From a virus, in IMG/VR virus record IMGVR_UViG_3300030102_000979, positions 1 to 31,716 of that record: a DNA stretch of 31,716 nt, one strand, 5' to 3'. A program made the position numbers and the translations under genes. The notes under the pieces were generated by a model. That model was not told the origin of the DNA, did no database searches, and was given only the letters and a program-made list of their open reading frames with translations. Positions 21,068 through 29,862 of the stretch are shown here, in pieces (positions within the stretch are counted from its first letter, which is position 1; each line of letters opens with the position of its first letter).

Positions 21068-21367
21068 ATGAGACACTTATCTAGAAAGGAAAGAGGATTA
21101 GGTAAACATGATGCACCACTGAAGATACAGTGGATGAAAGGTTACGATGCATTTGTTTATGGAAAGATTCGCAACCCCTATAGTTCCGACACTATGTTAT
21201 ATAGAGAGTGGGAACGTGGCTTTAATACAGCCTATTATGATAATATACATAGAGGACGAGATGGAATTAGAAAAAGAAGCAAAAGCTTTCATGGACAAGC
21301 GAAGCAGAGAACCAAGGACAATGTTCGAACTTCTTACAGAAATGAATCACAGACTAAGAGAATGTGA
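21068..21367 (+). CDS. RMF/CrpP-like small basic protein
   Basis: 99 residues. The segment KGYDAFVYGKIRNPYSSDTM followed by LYREWERGFNTAYYDN (about 24-58) matches the GYxA...G...NPY...W..G...AY pattern of ribosome modulation factor and CrpP-like proteins. In bacteria RMF binds and hibernates ribosomes; in a phage it may act on host ribosomes, but this is inference. The basic tail overlaps the next gene by 107 nt. GGAG precedes the ATG, 1 nt after the RNR stop. Confidence 0.75.
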   Translation: MRHLSRKERGLGKHDAPLKIQWMKGYDAFVYGKIRNPYSSDTMLYREWERGFNTAYYDNIHRGRDGIRKRSKSFHGQAKQRTKDNVRTSYRNESQTKRM

Positions 21368-21416
21368 GAAAAGTTTGAAAGAGATACGAGAGATAATAAG
21401 AAAGATTAATTCCTAA
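21261..21416 (+). CDS. 51-residue coiled-coil protein, last plus-strand gene
   Basis: MELEKEAKAFMDKRSREPRT then MFELLTEMNHRLRECEKSLK and EIREIIRKINS: two helices, the second with heptad pattern. AGAGGA lies 5 nt before the ATG at 21261. It overlaps the RMF-like gene heavily, and its last 11 nt overlap the end of the convergent minus-strand gene. Function unknown. Confidence 0.6.
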   Translation: MELEKEAKAFMDKRSREPRTMFELLTEMNHRLRECEKSLKEIREIIRKINS

Positions 21417-24400
21417 GACTACTTCTGAATTTAGCTTCTTCACTTTTTAATACTTCTCCAATACCACCTAAATCCTGTAGATCTTTTAGTCTCATATTAT
21501 ACTCAGCTACAACCTTCTCTTCATCGGAGAAGGTATCGTAGTCTCTGAACATGCTGTTCATTAGTTCTTCAGAATATTTAAAAGGCTGTCTTTGATTTTC
21601 ATCTATAAACTTATTAATGGCTCTGTCTCGTATGTTTTTAGGCAGTCTTCTGTACTTTGACATAGCCACCAGTTCTATAACTTTATCTTTCTCATCTAAT
21701 ATACCTATTGTCTCTTCATTATTTCTCTGTGAATCCACCATAGCTTCTATGAAAGATTTAATCTCTGTCTTAATAAAAGATTCTTTAGACTGTGGACTAA
21801 AGTCTGTAAATATATTCTCTGTCTGGGAATATGCTTCTCTATTCTCTTCATAATTTTGACCTAAGTCATCTATCATATCTCTAGCTTGCTCTACTACAAA
21901 CGGAAGAATCCTTCTTATAATTTTATTCTCAAAGTTTTTTACCTCTGGAATACGAGATCTACTACTTAGATCAAACTTAGTAAATCCTAGAGCATTCATA
22001 AACCTACCATTCTCACTATCCTCTGAGAACATATTTAGACCTAGACCTACCTTAAATCCCGGACCTATTCTTTCTCTTTTCTCTTGAAATATATCTTCTT
22101 TAACAGGTAGTGAATCTTCTACATGAGGTCTGAGATCATATCTCTTGAATGGTTTAACAAATCCTTTAATCGCTGCATCTTTGAAGCTAGGTATTAACTC
22201 TGGATTTGTACCTGATTCTTTATATACAGTCCCTCTTTCACCCAACGCTCTTTGTCCATCTAGTATTTGATTGAGAGGTACAAAGAAAGAAGAAAAGTAA
22301 TTACCTATACCCTCACCAAGTCTTCTTCCTAGATTTTCTTTTGAAGTTAGGTCTTCTGAAGAGAACATTCTTGCAAACTCATCAATTATTTCTCCCCCTA
22401 CACCAACTCTGAAGCCTGATCCTAAGAATGTTTCTGCCCATTCTCTTCTAGGAAATGTTTCTACGAATGCTTCTATAGCTGCATCCACTGAGTTAGTATC
22501 TTCTTTTGCTTTAGCCCACTGTTTTCCTATATATCCTAGCATGAAGAACTGTCTGAGTGGAAACAAAGGAGTAACATCTAGAACCTTACCATCTCCTAGT
22601 GGAACAAGCTTATAGTTCTCTCCAAACATATTTGTTTCTTCTAACATTTGTGATGCTGCATATATACCTGCCACACCTGTTATGTTTCTAGATATCATAC
22701 GGCTCTCTCTTTGAGTAAGAGGTTTTAGTTTTCCACCTTTACCTATACCTACCTTTCCAAGACCTATCTTACTGCCTTCTACTATTCTTCTTATTATTGG
22801 AACGGATGCGCCTGCTGAGTTTTCAGCCATAAGTTCTATACTTTTTGCCATAAATCGTGGAAAAGGGGCTATGACAGTCAGTCCATATTTAGTTACAAAG
22901 TTTGCAAAGCCCTTACCTAATGCTGTCTCAGGTGATCCTGCGTAAGTCACATCTAATGCTCTCTCCGTAGCTTCTGCAAAGATTTCCATAGCAGTAGACT
23001 CTGGCACAAGCTGTTCTACCTCGTATGTGTCTCCTATATTTTTACCTGTAGGGATCTTCATTCCCTTTTTATATTTGCGAACAAACTTTTTCTTTGTCAT
23101 ATTCTTATTTAGATCTGATGCATCTCGTAATATATCTTTGAGTCTGCCATTATCTAGTGCTTCCATCAAATCCATATCCCATCTCTGTCTAAATAATCTC
23201 TGTGCTTCTGACAAAAATGTTGCACGTCTTATCATGAAGTCTTGCATTCTGTTTGGAGTATTTAGTAACTGTGTGAAGTCCTCTATCTTAGTAAGAGCCT
23301 TGTCCATACCTGTGCCTGTACCCTTACCTTGATTTAATTGTATCTCGTTGATTGTGTTGAACATTTGATCATAAAATGTTTTTAGATCTTTGTTCTCTAG
23401 AACATAATCTGTATATTCTTGTGCTGTTTTTCTATCAGAGTATATATATCGTAGACCACTCAAGCTATCTTGCCAAGTTGCACGTTTAAATACTCTATTA
23501 CTTAACCCAAATTTTCCTCTTGATAAATCGTACATTGCAGTTTCCATAATATTGTTGACTGCTTCTACAGGTGTTCGTAGTAAACCCGACTGTAAGTTTC
23601 TAGCTGCGGTTGCTACCTGAGATACGAGTAACCCTCTTCTTATGTTCTCCACTCTTCTAAAATAATTCACCATGTTGTTCTCATTCTTCAGCATGGCATC
23701 TAGCTCTTCTTGCTGCTTAATAGATTTGGGTTTTACTCTCTTTGCTAGTTGTGAATACTTATTTAATATTCTTCCTGCTTCACTTGCCGATCCTAAATTA
23801 GATACAACAAAGTCTTCAAAAGACATACCTGCTTTATCTAATGCTTTCCATAAAGGATGCTCTCCGTTATTCACAGAAAGCTCATCAGCATTTTTAACAA
23901 CGAGGTCAAATAGGTTTTTAGTTACAGTCTTTTTATCATTCCAAAGATCGGGTCTTAGTTTCTTTAACTCTGCTGCTACTGTAGTTAGGGCTTCCACATT
24001 CTCTGTTGTTAGAACTCTTTGAGATAGTTCAGATACTTCTTCTGTTGTCATTTTAGCAACAGTATCTGAATCTAAAAATGTTACCTCATCTACAGACTCA
24101 TATCCATCCATAGTTATTTCTTTAGCAGCCCTGCCTATCATACTCTTTTCACTCTTCACAGATTCAGGCTGTAACGCTTCATCTTTTGCCTGTCTTATTT
24201 TGTCCATGTTGATAACCTTACGTCCACCCACCATGTCTGTTACTGTAAAGAATCCGTCATCTCCTGCTTTGAGCATATTGTTTCTGTTGACTAATAGTCC
24301 CTCCTCAAACTCATTAACTAGTTTGTTATACATCTCTTTATTCTCGTCAGCTATTTTAGCATTCTGAGCCTTTTTCTCTAGCTCTATACCTATCTCTTTA

Positions 24401-25548
24401 GCTCTAGCTCTTTTTATTCTCTCGCCTTTTTCTCCTGCCTTGATTAGAACACCGTTAACTAGCTCTATTTTGGGTGGCAGTTCTGTACCCATGAGAGCTT
24501 CTCTAGACTTATCCAAAGCTTCTCTAGTTGCTTCAGATACTGACCCCTCTTTTAATAGCTCTAGTTTGCCTTTACGTATATTATCTAAATGATCAAAAGT
24601 ATTTCCAAGTGCTTTTGTCAGAGCAGGTATCTGGAATGGAGCTATCAAAACTGCAGATTCCAAAGCCTTTGCTAATCTGTTCTCAAATACACCTTTATTC
24701 TCTGATGTTACTAAAATGTCAGGCACAAATGGGGCTACGGATTCAAACTCATTTAATGTATTAGCTAACCACTCCTCTTCTGGATCAAAAAATACAGCAG
24801 ACGTTATAGCACTGTTTACATATAGACCTTTAAGTCCCGATCCTAACTTAGTTACCTTGTCTACACCCTTTATACCAACAAAGAACTTTAATATTTCTTC
24901 TGATATTTGACCTGTTACAGTCTCAGGTTCAGGAAAGACATTTCTTGCCTGTTCTAACTTATCAGATATATTGTAGTAGACACCATTATACTGCTTAGTT
25001 TCTACTTCTTTTTTTACTTCACTTGGGGATACATATTCTGGAATTTGAAATAGATCAGAGATATTAAACTTCTGATCCTCTCCAAGATCAAACTTGAGAG
25101 TTCCTGTTATTTGTTGTCTTTTTAAGTCAAAGTCACCTAAAAACTGTGATAATTCTCCAAGCCCACCTGTTACGGCTCTTGGAACTGTAGACAGCATCTC
25201 TACAGGATCTGTAAAAAACCCTGTAACATCATCGTATGCTCTGCCTATTAAAGATCTATCTGATTGTTCTTCTTCTATGTCATCTCTTAGATGAGTATCA
25301 TTCTTTTGTCCACCTAATACTTCTACAACAGGTCGTTCCTGATCTTCAGGCACTGTAACTTCTGCACTTTCAAAGTCATCCTCTTCAGGCATAACAAAAG
25401 AACCATCGTCTTCTTCACTAGAAAACTGATTATTTTGTTGTGCTACTGGTGTTTCGGTGTCGTCTTCTTGAATAAATTGACTTTGTTGCTCTGTAGCTTC
25501 TGCAAAAGAACCATCGTCCTCTTCATTAGAAAAAGAAAGTTGTCCCAT
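21406..25548 (-). CDS. Giant virion protein, probable internal/ejection protein
   Basis: 1380 residues. The first 75 residues are acidic and low-complexity and carry a duplicated EEDDGSF motif (9-15 and 45-51). The rest is largely helical and charged, with no catalytic motif I can see; a moderately hydrophobic stretch (YGLTVIAPFPRFMAK) lies in the second half. Its size, helical content and position in the late operon resemble the large internal core proteins that T7-like and HMO-2011-type phages eject with their DNA. That role is inference. No lysozyme or protease motif was found by eye. TAATG-type coupling to the preceding 440-residue gene. Confidence 0.88.
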   Translation of the reverse strand: MGQLSFSNEEDDGSFAEATEQQSQFIQEDDTETPVAQQNNQFSSEEDDGSFVMPEEDDFESAEVTVPEDQERPVVEVLGGQKNDTHLRDDIEEEQSDRSLIGRAYDDVTGFFTDPVEMLSTVPRAVTGGLGELSQFLGDFDLKRQQITGTLKFDLGEDQKFNISDLFQIPEYVSPSEVKKEVETKQYNGVYYNISDKLEQARNVFPEPETVTGQISEEILKFFVGIKGVDKVTKLGSGLKGLYVNSAITSAVFFDPEEEWLANTLNEFESVAPFVPDILVTSENKGVFENRLAKALESAVLIAPFQIPALTKALGNTFDHLDNIRKGKLELLKEGSVSEATREALDKSREALMGTELPPKIELVNGVLIKAGEKGERIKRARAKEIGIELEKKAQNAKIADENKEMYNKLVNEFEEGLLVNRNNMLKAGDDGFFTVTDMVGGRKVINMDKIRQAKDEALQPESVKSEKSMIGRAAKEITMDGYESVDEVTFLDSDTVAKMTTEEVSELSQRVLTTENVEALTTVAAELKKLRPDLWNDKKTVTKNLFDLVVKNADELSVNNGEHPLWKALDKAGMSFEDFVVSNLGSASEAGRILNKYSQLAKRVKPKSIKQQEELDAMLKNENNMVNYFRRVENIRRGLLVSQVATAARNLQSGLLRTPVEAVNNIMETAMYDLSRGKFGLSNRVFKRATWQDSLSGLRYIYSDRKTAQEYTDYVLENKDLKTFYDQMFNTINEIQLNQGKGTGTGMDKALTKIEDFTQLLNTPNRMQDFMIRRATFLSEAQRLFRQRWDMDLMEALDNGRLKDILRDASDLNKNMTKKKFVRKYKKGMKIPTGKNIGDTYEVEQLVPESTAMEIFAEATERALDVTYAGSPETALGKGFANFVTKYGLTVIAPFPRFMAKSIELMAENSAGASVPIIRRIVEGSKIGLGKVGIGKGGKLKPLTQRESRMISRNITGVAGIYAASQMLEETNMFGENYKLVPLGDGKVLDVTPLFPLRQFFMLGYIGKQWAKAKEDTNSVDAAIEAFVETFPRREWAETFLGSGFRVGVGGEIIDEFARMFSSEDLTSKENLGRRLGEGIGNYFSSFFVPLNQILDGQRALGERGTVYKESGTNPELIPSFKDAAIKGFVKPFKRYDLRPHVEDSLPVKEDIFQEKRERIGPGFKVGLGLNMFSEDSENGRFMNALGFTKFDLSSRSRIPEVKNFENKIIRRILPFVVEQARDMIDDLGQNYEENREAYSQTENIFTDFSPQSKESFIKTEIKSFIEAMVDSQRNNEETIGILDEKDKVIELVAMSKYRRLPKNIRDRAINKFIDENQRQPFKYSEELMNSMFRDYDTFSDEEKVVAEYNMRLKDLQDLGGIGEVLKSEEAKFRSSLRN
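25395..25533 (-). repeat. Intragenic duplication encoding EEDDGSF
   Basis: Two 31-nt segments (25395-25425 and 25503-25533) share nearly all bases, including 15 identical in a row, and encode the repeated acidic motif at the N-terminus of the giant protein. A local duplication is likely. Confidence 0.75.
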
Positions 25549-26870
25549 TACTGACCTGTTCTTTGAATTAACAGTGTAGGTCTAAGATATGTTTTTAAAC
25601 CTAGCTCATTTGTAGGAGATGTTTTACTTAGCACAGATTTATGCATGTAATACATAGGTTCTTTTGATAAATCAACTCTACCATTCTCTTTATAGTGTGG
25701 CACTGCATAAAAATGATTCTCTTTTAGTGTGTTAAGTAGTTGAAGTCTGTAATCTTCTGCAGATAATCCATCATAAAGACCTGTTTCAGGATCTTTCCGT
25801 TTTATTAATACCAAGTTCTTTTTATTTTTTTTAAAATCATCTTTAGCTTTATTTAGTAGAGCATCATAAACTGTTTGTTGTGGTTTTAGTATACTATTAT
25901 CCATAGCATCTTTTGCTATTAGCAAATAGGTTGAGTTACCGTAAGTATTATCATCTGGTATACTATTTATTTTTCTTGTTCCCTGCTTTTCTGCTAGTCT
26001 TAAATTACCCATAAGTGTAGGTGTTATGTTTCCCTCTAAATTTAAAGTAATTCTATCACCCATTGCTTTTGTATATTGATCTCCTGCAGCAGAAGTTGCG
26101 TATGACTCAAAAGTGTCTACTAAATTATCTTCTAATGCAGCCTTTGTTTGATTTAGTTTATCGTTACTTTTAGCCTTGGCAAGATCTAGGGCATCTGATA
26201 CTTCTTTATTATATCTCGTTTCTGTCTTTTTAAAATAAGCTTCTGCTTGCTCTAACTGTTTTCCAGTAACTCCTTTATTTTTTAAAGTGGTTAAATATGC
26301 TTCAGCCATCATAAGAGATTGATTAGCATCACTTCCTACTAGTTCAGTAAAATCTTTTTGCTTTTGTGGTAAGGGTTTAAATTTAAATTGTATGCCTGAT
26401 AATGGAACTCTAGGATCTTCAGGATCAGCAAACCTATTCTGCTCCATGTTTTTAACTATCTTATTTAAATCTACATCGCCAAATGTTTGAGAGTCAACTC
26501 CATCGGGGTACATTACTTCGAATAAATCTTGAAACTCTGCTTTAGTAAACCCTCTATCATTAGATACTTTCTGATAGTTCTTAGCCATCTCGACACCATA
26601 CTTACCCATAGGCATTACAGCTGCAACCATCTGCAGTCCTTTTTGATCTGTTCCGAATATAGCTTTTAGTTCAGACTGATAATTCATAACCTCTTTCATA
26701 TAGTCATCTTTTTGTCTGCGAGTGTACATCTTTTCTTGAAATGCTTGATTTGCTGCACGAGCAAGTCTTGCTTCTGCACGAGCTTCTTCTCTAGCTTTCT
26801 TGTCTTGATACCTATCTTCTGCTCTTTGAAAAGCAGTTGCTAGACCTGATGCAAATCCACCTAAACTCAT
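25548..26870 (-). CDS. Hypothetical virion-region protein, helical
   Basis: 440 residues. The N-terminal 60 residues form a strongly charged Ala/Arg/Glu helix (RAEDRYQDKKAREEARAEAR). The rest is mainly helical with many Lys and Gln (QLEQAEAYFKKTETRYNKEV). No signal peptide or known domain. It lies directly upstream of the giant protein gene and overlaps it by 1 nt, so the two may be internal virion proteins. The start has GAGG upstream. Confidence 0.82.
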   Translation of the reverse strand: MSLGGFASGLATAFQRAEDRYQDKKAREEARAEARLARAANQAFQEKMYTRRQKDDYMKEVMNYQSELKAIFGTDQKGLQMVAAVMPMGKYGVEMAKNYQKVSNDRGFTKAEFQDLFEVMYPDGVDSQTFGDVDLNKIVKNMEQNRFADPEDPRVPLSGIQFKFKPLPQKQKDFTELVGSDANQSLMMAEAYLTTLKNKGVTGKQLEQAEAYFKKTETRYNKEVSDALDLAKAKSNDKLNQTKAALEDNLVDTFESYATSAAGDQYTKAMGDRITLNLEGNITPTLMGNLRLAEKQGTRKINSIPDDNTYGNSTYLLIAKDAMDNSILKPQQTVYDALLNKAKDDFKKNKKNLVLIKRKDPETGLYDGLSAEDYRLQLLNTLKENHFYAVPHYKENGRVDLSKEPMYYMHKSVLSKTSPTNELGLKTYLRPTLLIQRTGQ

Positions 26871-26871
26871 T

Positions 26872-27396
26872 TTACATTACCTCTCTTTTTGACATCAATC
26901 CCATAGTAGGGGCTTCCATTGGTTCTTCATCTTGTTGCTCTGGCATAGGCATTTCTTCTGGCTGTTCTTCTTCATCTTCCTCTATCTTGCCCAACAATCC
27001 CTTTTTCTTTGCAAGAGCTATCTGTGCGTTAGACAATTTGTCCTCTCTTTTTCTTTCCATCCCTGATACGTATTCTATTTCATTAGCTTCGGCTACTGTT
27101 ATCATTAGCTCAACTATCACAGGCAATACTAGAACACCTACATCAATGCTATGCTTACCCTCCATGACAGATGCTAGTTGAAATGAGTTGGCTATAGTTG
27201 TCAGAGGTACACCTAGTTCTATTATTGTTAGTAGTTCTGGTAAAAACTCTCTGTCCATAATCTTCGTTATATAATAGTCTATAGACTCTTCCACCGTAGC
27301 CATTTGTGGTGGCTGTTGCCAAGGTCTACCTCCAACAGGAGCAGTTAAGCTCATTCCCGGAATAGGTGCGTCTACTTGTACTTCTCTTTGTCTCAT
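26872..27396 (-). CDS. Hypothetical virion-region protein
   Basis: 174 residues. A globular helical part (about 25-120: VEESIDYYITKIMDREFLPE, GVLVLPVIVELMITVAEANE) is followed by an acidic, Met/Pro/Gln-rich tail (EDEEEQPEEMPMPEQQDEEP). The start overlaps the preceding stop (ATGA). Unknown function; it may be a small structural or chaperone-like protein. Confidence 0.8.
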   Translation of the reverse strand: MRQREVQVDAPIPGMSLTAPVGGRPWQQPPQMATVEESIDYYITKIMDREFLPELLTIIELGVPLTTIANSFQLASVMEGKHSIDVGVLVLPVIVELMITVAEANEIEYVSGMERKREDKLSNAQIALAKKKGLLGKIEEDEEEQPEEMPMPEQQDEEPMEAPTMGLMSKREVM

Positions 27397-27623
27397 GCTT
27401 TTTTATTTTCCTCTCTTATTTTTTTTAGGATTTCTATATACTTTACAATCTGTAGTCTGCCATCTTTTTTTGCTTCACTTACATTTATGTTAGCACTTCT
27501 TTTACTTACTAATCCTTTGGGCATAGACTCTGAATCTAACTCTTTAGGTTTCATCTTGCCTTTTATCATCTCTAAGTTTAACATTGCATCAAATGCAGGG
27601 TTTGTAGGGTTATAATCTGACAT
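27393..27623 (-). CDS. Small hypothetical virion-region protein
   Basis: 76 residues (MSDYNPTNPAFDAMLNLEMI..., ending IKKIREENKKA after a basic helix). AGGAGG lies about 9 nt before the ATG, a strong ribosome site. Coupled by ATGA to the 174-residue gene. No recognised family. Confidence 0.78.
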   Translation of the reverse strand: MSDYNPTNPAFDAMLNLEMIKGKMKPKELDSESMPKGLVSKRSANINVSEAKKDGRLQIVKYIEILKKIREENKKA

Positions 27624-29629
27624 TATAGTATTCCTCCTAGTAAGTTACCTATGACACTATCTTTACCTGCTGTTAAAAATGTGCCTATAAGTTGACCAAA
27701 TCCTACGGAAGAGTCATAGTCTGCCTTTAATGCACTTAATTCTTTATTTGTATCAGACTGTAGCTGTGCTATAGCCATTGATACTACACGCTGTCTTTCA
27801 TTTTCTGTACTCTCCCATGACATTTCCATAACATCATTGTAGTATTGCCATAGATTATTGTAAGCACTGTTAGACATATTCAGTAGAGCAGTAGCGTTTA
27901 GCTCATTTGCTCTGTTTATTGCTGCAGTGTCAGAGGTAGCTATTGTTCTTCTCCACTGTGCGTTGTTCTGATCTATGACCAATCTATTTTTTGAATTGAA
28001 CTGATCACGTTGATTCTGCATTTCAGCATTAAACTTTTCCATTGCATTTTTTTCACCTGCATTAAACTGTGCATGTGCGTTTTGTTGAGCAGCATTGAAC
28101 TGTGATACTTGAGTTTTAAGGTTTGCAAAAAATTGATCTGTCTGATTTTGACTAGTAGCATTAAACTGTTTTGCAGCATTTTCTGCAGCTTGATCATTAA
28201 ACAATGCTGTTTGCATGGACTGAGATTTAAACAATTCTGTTTGTTGTTTGTTAGATAGGTTGGTCATTTCTATCTGCAAAAAGTTTTTTGCATTCTCAAC
28301 TTGTGCTTGTTGCCTATTATTTAGATTAGCTATGTCTAGGTTAGCTAATGAACTTGCTTCTGCCATCACCAAAGCTTGTCTGTTACTAAGATTAGCTAGG
28401 TTCATGGTATTTACAGCCCTACTATTCTCTAGTATGACCTGTTGCTCTGCATTAAAGTTCATGTTGGCTATGTCACTAACTTTAGAAGCATTAATAACCT
28501 TGGCTTGAAATCCCTGATCGAACTCCATGCCTAAGAACTTGGCACGTTGTTCTGCAGCAAGCATAGCACGAGCCTGCCTGTTAGATAAGTTCTGTGCTTC
28601 AAAAGATGCTTGTGTTTGTGCGTCAGCAGATGCTATAGGTAGAGCAGATTCTAAGGCTGCCTGTACCATAGCCTGTCCTGCCATGCTTGATGCACCCATG
28701 CCCCTAGATTGCATCTGAGCCATGACACCTCTTAATGCCCCTGCAGCCCAAGCAGGTGGATTAGTAGCATCAAAGCCCTCTGTAAGTGTAGCCATTTGTC
28801 CTGCTACAGTGGCTTTCTCTGAAGGTGTAGCAGTGGCTGCCTGAACTTCTTCTGTAAACTTCTTTGCTTTTTCAGCGTTAGCTACAGGTTCTACTATTTC
28901 TCCTGCTTCAAGTTCTCTTTTTGCAGGACTGTCTATTACGTGAGCAACACCTTCGGCAGCTTTTAGATCTCCTACCATAGATTTAGTTGATGCTTGTGCT
29001 GTTACTTTTGCTCTTGGGTCGTTAGGATCTCCCTGTGCTGCCTGTGTAGAATCTAGAACAGCCCCAACTTCTTCTTGCTTTGTGGTGGCTTCCATTGTTT
29101 CTGCTGTTACATCTTTGTCCAACCTAGGCATACCTGCTTGTTCAGCATCAGCAGTTGTACTCTCTCTTGGATCACCTCCCTCTTCACCAAAAGCAATAGC
29201 TCCAAAGTCTCTTCCCGGAAGATCAGCTTTTGCTTGAAATGCAGGACCTGCTAGAGTTGTTACATCTCCTGTAGGAGCATCTCCTAGCATGACTGAATCT
29301 GCATCCATAAACTGATCACTGTCTGTAGGTATACCAAAAGGATCTACTTTAGCACCCTCTGGTAACTTTGGATCTGTAACTCTACTTGCAGCTACATCTG
29401 TTATTCCTTTTGTTCCCTCTGCTTCAGGTGCATCTCCACCTTCTTGCATTTTCTTTACATAGCCACCCTCTACCATCTTACGTGCCATGTCCTGATAACG
29501 CATCATCTCTGCCTGTCTATCAGGATTGTCCCTTAAAAACTGTTGAAACTGTTTTTGATCGCCTTGGAATCCCATAGCGTTAGCTATCTTTTCTAATCCT
29601 GACGGTTTAAATCCTTGAAATATATTCAT
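27623..29629 (-). CDS. Repetitive helical virion-region protein (Asn/Gln-rich)
   Basis: 668 residues. The N-terminus (1-66) has GGYVKKMQEGG, a motif seen in marine phage proteins. Residues 70-290 are acidic and low-complexity. Residues 346-560 consist of degenerate repeats, first NLSNRQA-type units (347, 413, 435, 457) and then QFNA-type units (488, 510, 521, 532, 543), predicted to form long helices. The C-terminus is Gly/Leu-rich (SVGFGQLIGTFLTAGKD). The arrangement suggests an elongated internal, tail or ejection protein; there is no known enzymatic motif. It starts in a TAATG overlap with the membrane protein gene. Confidence 0.85.
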   Translation of the reverse strand: MNIFQGFKPSGLEKIANAMGFQGDQKQFQQFLRDNPDRQAEMMRYQDMARKMVEGGYVKKMQEGGDAPEAEGTKGITDVAASRVTDPKLPEGAKVDPFGIPTDSDQFMDADSVMLGDAPTGDVTTLAGPAFQAKADLPGRDFGAIAFGEEGGDPRESTTADAEQAGMPRLDKDVTAETMEATTKQEEVGAVLDSTQAAQGDPNDPRAKVTAQASTKSMVGDLKAAEGVAHVIDSPAKRELEAGEIVEPVANAEKAKKFTEEVQAATATPSEKATVAGQMATLTEGFDATNPPAWAAGALRGVMAQMQSRGMGASSMAGQAMVQAALESALPIASADAQTQASFEAQNLSNRQARAMLAAEQRAKFLGMEFDQGFQAKVINASKVSDIANMNFNAEQQVILENSRAVNTMNLANLSNRQALVMAEASSLANLDIANLNNRQQAQVENAKNFLQIEMTNLSNKQQTELFKSQSMQTALFNDQAAENAAKQFNATSQNQTDQFFANLKTQVSQFNAAQQNAHAQFNAGEKNAMEKFNAEMQNQRDQFNSKNRLVIDQNNAQWRRTIATSDTAAINRANELNATALLNMSNSAYNNLWQYYNDVMEMSWESTENERQRVVSMAIAQLQSDTNKELSALKADYDSSVGFGQLIGTFLTAGKDSVIGNLLGGIL
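27950..28612 (-). repeat. Degenerate protein repeats in the 668-residue gene
   Basis: The region codes for about ten irregular units of roughly 11 to 25 residues, with NLxNRQ and QFNA as the anchors. DNA identity between units is low, so the array is old and kept at the protein level. Confidence 0.7.
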
Positions 29630-29862
29630 TATTTTTCTCTACTTAATACTCTATCTAGTTTGTCTTCTAGTCTGTGTAATGCTTCCATTACATGTTGCAT
29701 CTCATCTTTTACTTCTGCTCGTGATGCATAGTCTTCTCGTGTTCTGTTGAGCAGTATGTCTATGCGCTTTACCTCTGCCATCATGTTCCTAAATGCCCAC
29801 ACAGCAGGAGCTATGATAAGTGTTAGGACTACATTCCAAAATATTACTGGGTCTATTTCCAT
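29629..29862 (-). CDS. Membrane protein with coiled-coil tail
   Basis: 77 residues. A membrane segment near the N-terminus (about 8-27, FWNVVLTLIIAPAVWAFRNM) precedes a heptad-rich helix (about 28-75, ILLNRTREDYASRAEVKDEM, HRLEDKLDRVL). The layout fits a holin-like or inner-membrane spanin-like protein, or a virion membrane-contact protein. Late-operon position and size do not decide between them. TAATG overlaps at both ends. Confidence 0.82.
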   Translation of the reverse strand: MEIDPVIFWNVVLTLIIAPAVWAFRNMMAEVKRIDILLNRTREDYASRAEVKDEMQHVMEALHRLEDKLDRVLSREK

